A DNA stretch of 25,095 bases from Planctomycetota bacterium (GTDB lineage: Bacteria > Planctomycetota > UBA1135 > UBA2386). The stretch lies in the NCBI GenBank assembly GCA_016793305.1, contig JAEUHU010000426.1, positions 1 through 25,095 on the forward strand, given 5' to 3'. The translations under genes and the position numbers were made by a program. Every line of letters starts with the position of its first letter. Position 1 is the first letter of the stretch. Shown piece by piece: positions 15,370-23,682 of this stretch. Below the pieces are notes generated by a model. The model worked only from the letters and a program-made list of their open reading frames with translations, did not search any database and was not told the origin of the DNA.

Positions 15370-16317
15370 TCATGCACGCGACAGCCCGTGGTCGGAGCCG
15401 AGCACCGGGCCACGCGGCACGGCCGCCCACACGAAGTCGCGCAGCAGTTCGTGCGGCAGGCAGTGCGCCCCACGCGGCCGCAGGCCGAGCAGGAACGCGA
15501 GGTGGCCGACCAGCGCCGGCGCCGCCACGCCCTGCTGGCGGAACCAGCGCAGCGACGTGTCGCCGTGGCGCTTCGCGAGCCGCAGGCCGTCGCCGCCGAC
15601 CACCAGCGGCACGTGCACGAACGACGGCTCGCGCAGGCCGAGCGCCCGGTAGAGCAACAGCTGGCGCGGTGTGCTCGGCAGCAGGTCGTCGGCGCGCAGC
15701 ACCTCCGTGACGCCCTGGCCGGCGTCGTCGACGACCACCGCGAGCTGGTAGGCCGGTCCGCCGTCGCGCTTCTGCACGACGAAGTCGCCGCGCACGTGGC
15801 CCGGCTGCGGCCCGGCGAAGCCGTCGACGAACGGCACCGCTGCCACGTCGACGCGGCAGCGCAGTGCCGGCTCGCGCCCGGTCGCCTGCCGCGCCTGGGC
15901 CAGGCTCGCGAACCGGCCGCGGCAGGTGCCGGGATACACCGGGCCGTCGTGGCCCGCTTCGTGCGGCGCCGACGCCGCCTCTTCGATCTCGGCCCGGGTG
16001 CACACGCACGGATAGGCGACCCCGCGTTCGACCAGCCGTTCCGCCGCCTGGCGATAGCGATCCAGGTGCTCGCTCTGCACCAACGGTTCGCCGTCCCAGT
16101 CGAGCCCGAGCCAACGCAGGTCCTCGAGCGTTCCTTCGGCAGCTCCGGCCTTGATGCGAGGACCGTCGATGTCCTCGATGCGGAGCAGTAGAGTTCCCTG
16201 GCGCGAGCGGACCGACAGCCAGGCCAACAGGAACGTGCGGGCATTGCCGAGATGCAGGGCCCCGGTCGGACTCGGCGCCAACCTGCCCACCACCTGCGCA
16301 CTGGATGCAATCATCAT
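15370..16317 (-). CDS. gluQ: Glutamyl-Q tRNA(Asp) synthetase (GluQ-RS)
   Basis: A 315-residue paralogue of the glutamyl-tRNA synthetase catalytic domain without an anticodon-binding domain. It charges glutamate onto queuosine-34 of tRNA(Asp). Visible are RLAPSPTGALHLGNA (HIGH-type motif at 22-25), LRIEDID (45-51), zinc ligands Cys104, Cys106, Tyr128 and Cys132 (CVCTRAE; YPGTCRG), FVVQKRDGGPAYQLAVVVDD and LRLAKRHGD, the GluQ form of the KMSKS loop. The length separates it from full GltX. The start is ATG 16315-16317; a second ATG (16312-16314) or GTGs at residues 9-10 are possible. The first two overlap the divergent rsgA start. It is convergent with the kinase gene, 15 bp between stops. Confidence 0.93.
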   Translation of the reverse strand: MMIASSAQVVGRLAPSPTGALHLGNARTFLLAWLSVRSRQGTLLLRIEDIDGPRIKAGAAEGTLEDLRWLGLDWDGEPLVQSEHLDRYRQAAERLVERGVAYPCVCTRAEIEEAASAPHEAGHDGPVYPGTCRGRFASLAQARQATGREPALRCRVDVAAVPFVDGFAGPQPGHVRGDFVVQKRDGGPAYQLAVVVDDAGQGVTEVLRADDLLPSTPRQLLLYRALGLREPSFVHVPLVVGGDGLRLAKRHGDTSLRWFRQQGVAAPALVGHLAFLLGLRPRGAHCLPHELLRDFVWAAVPRGPVLGSDHGLSRA

Positions 16318-17288
16318 CGCCGCGAGGCCTCGTTCTACGCATCGACGCCAAGGTCTGCCATGTCGAGGTCTCTGGGGAACGCCGCCAGCTGCCGCTCGCC
16401 GGCAAGCTGTTCGACGGCAAGCGGCACGAGAAGCGCCCGCTCGCGGTCGGCGACCGGGTGCAGCTCGACGCGACCGGGCAGGCGATCGACGCGGTGCTGC
16501 CGCGCAGTTCGCAGCTGCATCGCCGCGCCGCCAGCGAAGGCGAGGCCGAAGCGCAGGTGCTGGCGGCGAACATCACGCACGTATTGGCGGTCGCGTCGGT
16601 CGCCGAGCCGCCGTTCCAGCCGGAGCTGGTCGACGGGATCCTCGCCGCGGCCCTGCGCGAACGCATTCCCGCGACGCTGGTGCTCAGCAAGATCGACCTC
16701 GACCACGCGCTCGCTGCGCAATGGGCGCAGGTCTACGCGCACGCCACGGTCCGCGTGCTGGCGACCTGCACGGTCCCGGGCCACACGACGCAGCCGACGC
16801 TCGACGAACTGGCGCAGCTGCTGCACCAGAACAACAGCGTCGTGGTCGGGCTCTCGGGAGCCGGCAAGTCGACGTTGCTCAACGCCGTGGTGCCCGGGGT
16901 CACGCTGCGCACCGGCGATCTCAACCACATCCGCCAGGGCCGCCACACCACGACGCACACCGAGCTGATTCCCCTGCCCGGCGGCGGGCACGTGCTCGAC
17001 ACGCCCGGCATCCGCAACTTCCACCTGTTCTGCACGGGCTCGCAGGAGCTGCAGTTCCTGTTCCCCGAGATCGCGGCGAAGCTGCCCGAGTGCGAGTACC
17101 GCAGCTGCCTGCACGACCGCGAGGAGAAATGCGCGGTGAAGTTGGCGCTGGCGCGCGGCGAGATCCCGCAGAGCCGGTATCGCTCGTACCACACGATGCT
17201 CGACGGGGCGCTCGCGGCGGAACGGCCGGGCTCGAAGTCCGGCAAGACGCCGGTGCGTGGTGGCGGGCGGCGGCGGCCGCGCGGGTGA
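16305..17288 (+). CDS. rsgA: Small ribosomal subunit biogenesis GTPase RsgA
   Basis: A 327-residue circularly permuted GTPase that binds late 30S precursors and checks decoding-centre maturation. An N-terminal OB fold (about 8-70) is followed by G4 LSKID (127-131), G1 GLSGAGKST (182-190), the switch segment GRHTTTHTELIPL (212-224), G3 DTPGIR (232-237), and a C-terminal zinc site with Cys263, Cys268, His270 and Cys276 (CEYRSCLH, then EEKC). The G4-G1-G3 order is diagnostic. G4 has Ser where Asn is usual (SKID for NKxD). The C-terminus is a Lys/Arg/Gly-rich RNA-binding tail. The start is ATG 16305, 13 bp inside the divergent gluQ frame; no ATG between it and the OB fold is available. Confidence 0.94.
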   Translation: MQSSSPRGLVLRIDAKVCHVEVSGERRQLPLAGKLFDGKRHEKRPLAVGDRVQLDATGQAIDAVLPRSSQLHRRAASEGEAEAQVLAANITHVLAVASVAEPPFQPELVDGILAAALRERIPATLVLSKIDLDHALAAQWAQVYAHATVRVLATCTVPGHTTQPTLDELAQLLHQNNSVVVGLSGAGKSTLLNAVVPGVTLRTGDLNHIRQGRHTTTHTELIPLPGGGHVLDTPGIRNFHLFCTGSQELQFLFPEIAAKLPECEYRSCLHDREEKCAVKLALARGEIPQSRYRSYHTMLDGALAAERPGSKSGKTPVRGGGRRRPRG

Positions 17289-17306
17289 CCGGCGGCTCGC
17301 AACTTC

Positions 17307-17506
17307 CTGCTTGTGCAGCAGCCAGAATCCGGCGCGACCCCTTAGAGAATCTCGATCCGGTCGCGCCGCGCGTTGCAGAACACGAACAGGTGCCCGCTCA
17401 CCAGGTCGTGCTCCAGCACCTGCCGCGTGATCGCGGACAGGCCGTCGATCGACTTGCGCATGTCCGTTGCGCCGCGCGCCAGGTAGATGCGCACCGACGT
17501 CGGGAG
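17307..17506 (-). pseudogene. IS66-family tnpB (Orf2) remnant, frameshifted
   Basis: The reverse strand encodes the core of the IS66 accessory protein TnpB: LPTSVRIYLARGATDMRKSI, then VSGHLFVFCNARRDRIEIL, before a TAA at 17342-17344. The family continues with ILYWDRxGFWLL. Here GRAGFWLLHKQ follows immediately in another frame (17307-17336), so about one base has been lost at the YWD codons. There is no start codon at the expected N-terminus, and no tnpA or tnpC is in the window. It is a dead fragment just past the rsgA stop. Confidence 0.75.
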
Positions 17507-17622
17507 CGGCGACGTCGTCGGCTTGCGCGCTGTCGAGGACGGCCTGTGGCTCGTGCATCTCGGGCCGCTTCGCCTCGGGATTCTGCACGAGCGGTCGCGG
17601 ACAATCGTTCCGCTCGAGGGCG

Positions 17623-17644
17623 GTGTCACCCATGTGCCCGGACA
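17623..17644. repeat. Direct repeat copy 1 (GTGTCACCCATGTNCCCGG)
   Basis: First of three copies of a 19-bp unit in the debris region. The match extends to CCCGGACA, shared with copy 2, 190 bp away. Such units are probably insertion-sequence ends or short mobile repeats; the family assignment is inferred. Confidence 0.6.
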
Positions 17645-17706
17645 CGGTGCTGCATGACGATCTGCGCTGGAGTGCAGGTGGCGGCGAGGCTGACCACCCC
17701 GGCGCC

Positions 17707-17778
17707 CCGCGTGGGTCGGGGGAATCTGCAACCTCGTCGCTCCGCTCCTCGGATTGCAGCTTCCCCCGACCCACGCGG
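17707..17778. repeat. Large hairpin with 18-bp perfect arms (REP/MITE-like)
   Basis: CCGCGTGGGTCGGGGGAA (17707-17724) is the exact reverse complement of 17761-17778. After one mismatch a further 6 bp pair (17726-17731 with 17754-17759), leaving a loop of about 22 nt rich in CTCGTCGCTCCGCTCCTCGG. It lies between direct repeat copies 1 and 2. No T-run follows on either strand, so a mobile palindromic element is more likely than a terminator. Confidence 0.7.
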
Positions 17779-17812
17779 TCACCGTTCTGCGCCGTCGACT
17801 TGGCCATGCAGA

Positions 17813-17834
17813 GTGTCACCCATGTACCCGGACA
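17813..17834. repeat. Direct repeat copy 2 (GTGTCACCCATGTNCCCGG)
   Basis: Second copy of the 19-bp unit, with the same CCCGGACA extension as copy 1. It is separated from copy 3 by 3 bp, giving a 25-bp period. Confidence 0.6.
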
Positions 17835-17837
17835 GAA

Positions 17838-17856
17838 GTGTCACCCATGTTCCCGG
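17838..17856. repeat. Direct repeat copy 3 (GTGTCACCCATGTNCCCGG)
   Basis: Third copy, in tandem with copy 2. After CCCGG the sequence diverges (TCGCACC), so this may mark one edge of an old insertion. Confidence 0.6.
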
Positions 17857-18214
17857 TCGCACCATCCACCAGCCGGGCAATCATCTTTGTCGACGACAGC
17901 AACCGGCACCAAAGCGGCGGGGCGAGCACGAAGCCGGCATCGCCACCATTACATCGTGGCCGGGGCAAGCCCGCGGGCCGCGGCGAACTCGCGCACGCCC
18001 AGCCCATTCTACTCCTGGACCGCGATCAGCCAACGACACCAATCTTCTGCTGTCTTCGTCATGCCGCAGATCGTGGATCGTGGCGGCGATTCCGTTCGCG
18101 CCCAGATGGGTCTACCGGGCAAATACACTACCTGGGCGCGTACTTGATGGCCTCCACTGCCAACCGAGGTCGGCAATCAACAAGTTCCCACGCCCCCCCA
18201 ACGGCCCGCCCTTC
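17857..18214. other. Non-coding stretch between repeats and the large kinase gene
   Basis: About 360 bp in which I recognise no protein. Several open frames cross it, but none shows a family motif or plausible start. The base composition shifts from GC-rich to more mixed toward 18215. No intrinsic terminator for the minus-strand kinase gene was found here. Confidence 0.4.
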
Positions 18215-21200
18215 TCAGCGCGCGCCCACAAGCGCCCGCACCTCAAGCAACAACTTCTCGTCCTCCGAGTCTCGACTTCCCTCGGGCACCTTCTCCAACT
18301 CCGCCAACCGAGTGGATGCTTCATCTTTCCGTCCCAGGTGGTAGTAGGAAATTGCCAGGAACGAAAGCGCTCGTGTGCGCACCCATCCCTGGACGCCCGT
18401 CAACGGCGCGAGCTTCTCCACGGCTTCCGCATGCCGACCACAACGCGCATAGGCTGCACCCAAGTAGCACAGGTAGTCATCGGTCGGCTTTTCCGGGCGA
18501 GTCGCTTCCAGAGCTGCAAGTGCCACCCCGAACTCCTCGGCCGTCGCGTCGGAGTTGCATACAACATCGTGGGCACATCCATGAAGACGGTCTGGCTCGT
18601 CCCCTAGCTCCTCCAGCATTGATAGCGCTTCCTTGAGGGACCAACCGCCAAGCAACCGCTTGGTCTGGATCTCCTCCCGAACCCTGGAGGCCCATATCCT
18701 CTTCTTCACAAGGTCCTCCACGAGTTGTCGGGCATCTTCCCTAGCCTGCCAGGCCCGAGTCAGCAGCATGTCCAGGGCGGCCCTCCGGCCGTCAACGCCA
18801 AGGTCCAGGGAGTTCTCTATCAACTTCTCTGCAGTCTCCGGAGTTTCCGCATCCCTAAACACCCTCTCCACGACAGGTCCGGCCTCCCTTTGCGCAGCCA
18901 CACGACGGCCGTATCGCTCCGACCTCGGGACCCCTGACCAAACATGGAGCGTCTGCCCCATACACATGACCATGCTTCCGTCTGGACTGAAGCAGACATG
19001 CCCTGCCGATTCTGGATCTCCGTTGAGAGCAAGCGTGAGCAATAGCCGCCCTGACCTCACATGCCATACCCGAACTGTTCCGTCCTCGGAAGAGGTGACA
19101 ATGCGCTCACCACCTGGACAAAATGCGACCGACTTGATCTGGCCGCCATGCCCAGTCAACTTTGCCACCTCTCCTCCGTTGCCCGACTCTAGAACGAGGA
19201 CATCGCCACCGTCAATACACGCAAACAACTTTCCATCCCGAGAGAACTTGCAAACCTCCACATGCCCGGTTCGGGTCCAATTCCGCGCCCTTATCCGCAG
19301 CACATCTCTCACGGGATCCGTGCAATCCCACAGCACTACCTCGCTCTGCTTCTGGTCTACAGTCAACAGTCTATCGCCATCAGAAGAGAACTCGCAGCAC
19401 CCCAAACGCGATCCCACAACCACCTCCCCGACCTCCCGGATAATAGTCGCCTTGCTCACATCGACAAGCACTGCCATCCCATCTTCTCTTGCGACTACAG
19501 CGTGCCGACTCAATCCGTCGCACTGCACAGGACAGTAGATAGCCATTTCCTCCAGAGCTAGGGCGGATGCCGAATTTCGCACAGCTTCTGGGAACAAAGA
19601 CCTCACATCGGCTCCTCCGCTCCGCACCTTGAATCCGAACGCAACTCCACCAGCCGTGTAGCGAATCGGGGCCTGGCCCAGCAAGGCTGGCACTACACCA
19701 GCAAGCGCTCCAGTGTTCGCACTGATCTCCAAGCTGGGATACTCGATGCGAAAGTTCTTTCTCATCGACACCCAATCCGGAGTCCAGTGCTGCTCTTCAG
19801 TTCTGGCATCTAACAATCTACTGCCGGAAGGACTTATGGCAAAACTCGACAGCTTCCGAGACAAGATGCCGAGACTACTCTCTGTGCTACAGCTCCATAC
19901 CTCCAGTCCATTGTCCGAAAGTCCATAGATTCGCTGGCTATCAGGGCTGAACTGGGCATCTTTCACTCGGGTCATTCGCAGCGGATAGCCGGCCCCCTCC
20001 AGTCGCTTGCTACCGCTAGGCAAGGCTGATGGAGTATGATTCCAACCCGGCTCCCAGATTCTCATATCGTTGTCGCCTTCCAACGTTGCCAAGAGCTGCT
20101 CCCCACCAATATCGAGGAAGGCCACATGCCGCACCTGCCCATCGACACCCTGAAGGCGGCGCACAAGTCGCCATCTGGCAGTCTCCCAAACTCGAGGAGG
20201 CTCCTTCTTCACCATGTCCCAAGTGACCAACCATCGACCATCTGGGCTGAAAACGACAGCACTCGCGTCATGATCGATCTTCGCAACGAGTCTCCAAGTC
20301 GCGCACTCCCACACGCAGACACCTCGCCAGCCTTCACTAGACAATTTGGTCGCCAGCAGTTTCCCATCAATACTGAATGACAGAGGGTACATGTATGCAT
20401 CTACCAAATCCTCCGGCGCTTTGAGAGCGGCCAGCAATCCTCCATCGGAAGCACTCCATACGTGCACACAAGCATTGCCACCCTCTCCTTGGTCGACATC
20501 GGCCACGATCAGCGAGCCGTCCGGACCGAACATAGGATCGCCCAGAGACTCACTTCCACGGCGCACTAGGGCGCACAGATCCCGACCGGTGCCGGACTCC
20601 AACACACGCAATGCGCCATCGTCACGCATCACATAGGCATCACCGGATGGATGAAAAACGAAAGGCGCCCGTGCCCCGTCGGCTCGCCCAACAACCTTAC
20701 CGGCCAAGTCCATTATGAATGCCGGCTCGCCCTGTCGCTCCTGCATCACGACACGGGTTCTTGATGAGTCGAGGTGGACGCGCCAAGCGCCTTCACGTCT
20801 CCATGCGATATCGCCAGTCTCTACATCTACAATGGCTGCAACGGAGTCATCAACGATGCCATCTCTTACGATGCCGCTCGTTAGGAGTATGTGTCGCTCA
20901 TCCGCACTGAAGCCCATCGAATGTGGACGCTCAACAGGCACAGGCACCCTGTTCAGCACGCGGCCGGAGGCAGCATCCTCGATCCACAGCACCGCCTCAT
21001 CCCAGTCGGCCCTCGCGACTTTGCCCTTGGCACCAAGTGTGGAGGCCGTAAGGCGTCCTCCAAGCTTGCGGTTCGAGGTGCTAGTATCCACTTCTGCACT
21101 CAGATAGAACCACTCCCAGGCACGCTCCTCTGTGGGCGCAGCGGCAAGCAACTTGCGTGCGTTTCCGTACTCGTGTCGGTCCAATGCTGTTGTCGCCGCC

Positions 21201-22888
21201 ACGATACTCGCGAAGTACAGATCTCTTCGCCCGGCCTGCTCGCGAGCCTCTGCGGTCCGAGCATGGAGCTCCGCAACTTGCTTCTGCGTCAACGCGTCTT
21301 CCTTCGCCCGAGCCTCAGCCGAAGCGAAGGCAACAGCCACACCCACGCCGCCGATCAACAGCATTGCCGCCGAAGCAAGGCTCGCGGCAAGCGGCTTGTT
21401 CCGCCTAGTCCACAGCTTCATCTCCTGCCAAGCACCCGTGCGATAGGCTCGCACCACGCGCTGCGCCAGGAAGGCCCGCACATCCGCCGCCAACTCCTGC
21501 ATCGAGCGGTATCGCTGGTCACGTTCGCGCGCCATGGCCCTATCGATGACTGCGACCAGCTCGACGGGCACATCCTTCGCGAGATCCTCCACACCTCGGG
21601 GCGGTCCCTCGACGACATCGCGGAGGATCCGGTACGCCGGCTGACGCAACCCTCTTGGTGCGTACGGAGCCGAACCAGTCACAAGCTCATACATCATCGC
21701 TCCGATCGAGTAGACGTCGGCGCGCGCATCCAGGTCTTCACTGCGAGCCTGTTCCGGGCTCATGTAGCTTGGAGTTCCAAGCTGCTGGCCATCCATCGAG
21801 ACGACGCTGTTGTCCAGGTCGGAGTCGGCATCGAGCTTGCGAGCCGTCTGCAGCCGAGAGATCCCCGTGCTGTGGTCCGCGCAAATGCGCAGGTCGTGCC
21901 GGTCCTGTTGGCCCAGCACTTTGGCCAGGCCCCAGTCCATCACGTAGACCTCGCCGAATCTGCCGACCATGACATTGCTCGGCTTCAAGTCACGGTGCAG
22001 AACACCCTTGTCGTGCGCATAGGCCATGGTGTCGCAGACCTTGAGAATCACCTCCAGTGCCCGGGTCAGATCCCATTCACCGCGGCGGTGGTAGGCATCA
22101 GCAAAGACATCACTCGCTGTGCGCCCCTTCACCATGCGCATGGTGAAGAAGACCTTTCCGGCCTGGTCAAGGCCGAGTTCGTGCACCGGAACCACCCCAG
22201 GGTGGTCGAGCTGCGAGGTCACCTGCGCTTCCTCGAGGAAGCGTCCCAAAAGCTGGTGCACCAGACGCTGCTCTTCGGCGTCGCGCGGCGTCGATCGCTC
22301 GATCAGCACCTTCATCGCAAGCCGGCGATTCAAGAACTGGTCGTGCACGCGCAAGACCAGTCCCATTCCGCCCTTGCCGAGCTCACCCTCCAGAGTGAAC
22401 CGCTGTGAGTCGAGCTTGGGCGCCCTCGCCAACCGCTGCATCAGTTCGCCGGTCGCGGTTGAGTGAACCTGCTCCCCGACGCCTCCTACAGGCAACGGAG
22501 GCTTGTTCGTTGATGTGAGGAGGTCCGCTGCCGGGGGCGCCAACTGCTCCCGGACATTCTGGGTGTCGATCGCACAAGCGCGCAGCATCGCCAGGACGGA
22601 TTCGCACAGGGCATCGTCCGCTCCCGCTTCCCTCCGAACGAATGCCTCACGGTTTCCCAATGGCACCGACAAGGCGCGAACGAACAGCTCACGCATGGGA
22701 TCGGGGAGGGGAGAGGAACCAGCCATGGTGGGTGGAGGCATCAGGATGAAGCTGCTACTTGGGCGACCACCTTGCAGTGATCCCATCGAGTGCGTCAAGG
22801 GATCCGTGGTCGACTCACGGCGCATGCTGGGGCTCGGCTCCCGAAATGCAATGGTCGCCCCCCCCGAGCCGATCTCACTACGAAGCAT
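18215..22888 (-). CDS. Giant Ser/Thr protein kinase with membrane helix, WD40 repeats and TPR-like tail
   Basis: A protein of up to 1557 residues. The kinase domain (about 165-475) shows GELGKGGMG, AMKVL (Lys193), HRDLKPSN (298-305, catalytic Asp300), MDWGLAK (DWG replacing DFG, frequent in planctomycete kinases), GTPSYMSPEQA and ADVYSIGAMMYELVTG, so it should be active. A membrane helix lies at about 500-520. A coiled linker (AKEDALTQKQVAELHARTAE) follows, then a WD40-type propeller region of roughly 700 residues; the clearest repeats are near 1230-1319 (SVAFCPGGERIVTSSEDGTV). The C-terminus (about 1450-1530) is TPR-like (YLGAAYARCGRHAEAVEKL). Start: ATG 22886-22888 has an AAGGGAAG Shine-Dalgarno. 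ATGs at 22739-22741 and 22724-22726 would remove 49 or 54 unconserved residues. G+C is about 50-60%, well below the neighbours. Confidence 0.92.
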   Translation of the reverse strand: MLRSEIGSGGATIAFREPSPSMRRESTTDPLTHSMGSLQGGRPSSSFILMPPPTMAGSSPLPDPMRELFVRALSVPLGNREAFVRREAGADDALCESVLAMLRACAIDTQNVREQLAPPAADLLTSTNKPPLPVGGVGEQVHSTATGELMQRLARAPKLDSQRFTLEGELGKGGMGLVLRVHDQFLNRRLAMKVLIERSTPRDAEEQRLVHQLLGRFLEEAQVTSQLDHPGVVPVHELGLDQAGKVFFTMRMVKGRTASDVFADAYHRRGEWDLTRALEVILKVCDTMAYAHDKGVLHRDLKPSNVMVGRFGEVYVMDWGLAKVLGQQDRHDLRICADHSTGISRLQTARKLDADSDLDNSVVSMDGQQLGTPSYMSPEQARSEDLDARADVYSIGAMMYELVTGSAPYAPRGLRQPAYRILRDVVEGPPRGVEDLAKDVPVELVAVIDRAMARERDQRYRSMQELAADVRAFLAQRVVRAYRTGAWQEMKLWTRRNKPLAASLASAAMLLIGGVGVAVAFASAEARAKEDALTQKQVAELHARTAEAREQAGRRDLYFASIVAATTALDRHEYGNARKLLAAAPTEERAWEWFYLSAEVDTSTSNRKLGGRLTASTLGAKGKVARADWDEAVLWIEDAASGRVLNRVPVPVERPHSMGFSADERHILLTSGIVRDGIVDDSVAAIVDVETGDIAWRREGAWRVHLDSSRTRVVMQERQGEPAFIMDLAGKVVGRADGARAPFVFHPSGDAYVMRDDGALRVLESGTGRDLCALVRRGSESLGDPMFGPDGSLIVADVDQGEGGNACVHVWSASDGGLLAALKAPEDLVDAYMYPLSFSIDGKLLATKLSSEGWRGVCVWECATWRLVAKIDHDASAVVFSPDGRWLVTWDMVKKEPPRVWETARWRLVRRLQGVDGQVRHVAFLDIGGEQLLATLEGDNDMRIWEPGWNHTPSALPSGSKRLEGAGYPLRMTRVKDAQFSPDSQRIYGLSDNGLEVWSCSTESSLGILSRKLSSFAISPSGSRLLDARTEEQHWTPDWVSMRKNFRIEYPSLEISANTGALAGVVPALLGQAPIRYTAGGVAFGFKVRSGGADVRSLFPEAVRNSASALALEEMAIYCPVQCDGLSRHAVVAREDGMAVLVDVSKATIIREVGEVVVGSRLGCCEFSSDGDRLLTVDQKQSEVVLWDCTDPVRDVLRIRARNWTRTGHVEVCKFSRDGKLFACIDGGDVLVLESGNGGEVAKLTGHGGQIKSVAFCPGGERIVTSSEDGTVRVWHVRSGRLLLTLALNGDPESAGHVCFSPDGSMVMCMGQTLHVWSGVPRSERYGRRVAAQREAGPVVERVFRDAETPETAEKLIENSLDLGVDGRRAALDMLLTRAWQAREDARQLVEDLVKKRIWASRVREEIQTKRLLGGWSLKEALSMLEELGDEPDRLHGCAHDVVCNSDATAEEFGVALAALEATRPEKPTDDYLCYLGAAYARCGRHAEAVEKLAPLTGVQGWVRTRALSFLAISYYHLGRKDEASTRLAELEKVPEGSRDSEDEKLLLEVRALVGAR

Positions 22889-22965
22889 GGCTTCCCTTCG
22901 CGATCGGCCGACTTCAAGTCACAAGATGGCTCCCCACATGCTGCAACGTTGGAGCCTGCTCAGTC

Positions 22966-23682
22966 TCAATGCCAGGCAGCCTGCAACGCAGCCACCAGAG
23001 CCGCCGCGACCTTGCGTTCGCCCGCAGCCTTGCCGACCAGCCCCTGGTTGCACTCGATCTCGATGCCGAGGTACTGGCTCGCCGGCAACACCCCGCGCAA
23101 GTGCGTCGTAAAGCCGTCGGTGTCGCCGAAGTACGGGAAGTTGCGCCGCACGGACAGTCCGCGCGCCACCAGCTCCACCTTCAGCGCTTCGCAGAACGCG
23201 ACCTCGCGTGGTCGCTTCGGATCGCACAGCAGGCCGACGTCGTTGCGGCGCTCGACGCTGCCGAGCTTCGGCGTGAACGAGTGCACGCTCAGGTGCAGCA
23301 CGCCGCCGCGCCTCGCCGCCGCAGTGATCGCCTGCTGCGTCTGCTGCCGGTAGGGCCGCCAGTACGTGCGCAGCCGATGCTGCAGCGCTGCCGCGTCGAG
23401 CTGGTTGCCCGGCACCACCTGCCCATCGACGCGCATCGCGACCACGCGCGCATGGTCCTCGCTGCGGTTCAGGTCGGCGACGAGCCGCGACCACCGCCCC
23501 TGGTGCAGCGGCACCCCGAACGCACGCGCCAGCGCCGTGCCGACGCCGAGCGCGCCCGGATCCCAGCCGCGGTGCGAGCGCAGCACGGCCCGCGGCAACC
23601 CGAGGTCGCCGAGTTCCTCCGGCACCGCCCACGACGCGTGCTCGCAGGTCAGCACGAGCTGTGGGCCGACCGCGCGACTCAC
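22966..23682 (-). CDS. N-formylglutamate amidohydrolase-like protein
   Basis: A 238-residue protein of the FGase family (PF05013), zinc-type amidohydrolases. Motifs in order: VLTCEHASWAVPEEL (10-24), SHRGWDPGALGVG (37-49), RLVADLNRSEDH (66-77), LHLSVHSFTP and YLGIEIECNQGLVG. The paired CEH and HRGWD segments and the late Glu match the predicted metal and catalytic residues. The true HutG role (histidine degradation) is only one possibility; no hut genes are present, and many homologues have unknown substrates. The GTG start overlaps the stop of the upstream peptidase-peroxiredoxin gene as GTGA (23679-23682), so the two are coupled. The large kinase gene follows 77 bp downstream on the same strand. 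Confidence 0.85.
   Translation of the reverse strand: MSRAVGPQLVLTCEHASWAVPEELGDLGLPRAVLRSHRGWDPGALGVGTALARAFGVPLHQGRWSRLVADLNRSEDHARVVAMRVDGQVVPGNQLDAAALQHRLRTYWRPYRQQTQQAITAAARRGGVLHLSVHSFTPKLGSVERRNDVGLLCDPKRPREVAFCEALKVELVARGLSVRRNFPYFGDTDGFTTHLRGVLPASQYLGIEIECNQGLVGKAAGERKVAAALVAALQAAWH

Noticed and set aside
16335..17819. 494-codon minus-strand open frame crossing rsgA and the repeat region
   Set aside because: Antisense to rsgA over most of its length; the rest is palindrome and repeat sequence read as protein. Only the short tnpB tail fragment GRAGFWLLHKQ in this frame is meaningful.
17816..18007. 63-codon minus-strand frame ending GNMGDTSVRVHG
   Set aside because: Its end is simply the translated direct repeats; no independent evidence of a protein.
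17467..18147. 226-codon plus-strand open frame in the debris region
   Set aside because: Translates across the palindrome and direct repeats, with no motif and no convincing start.
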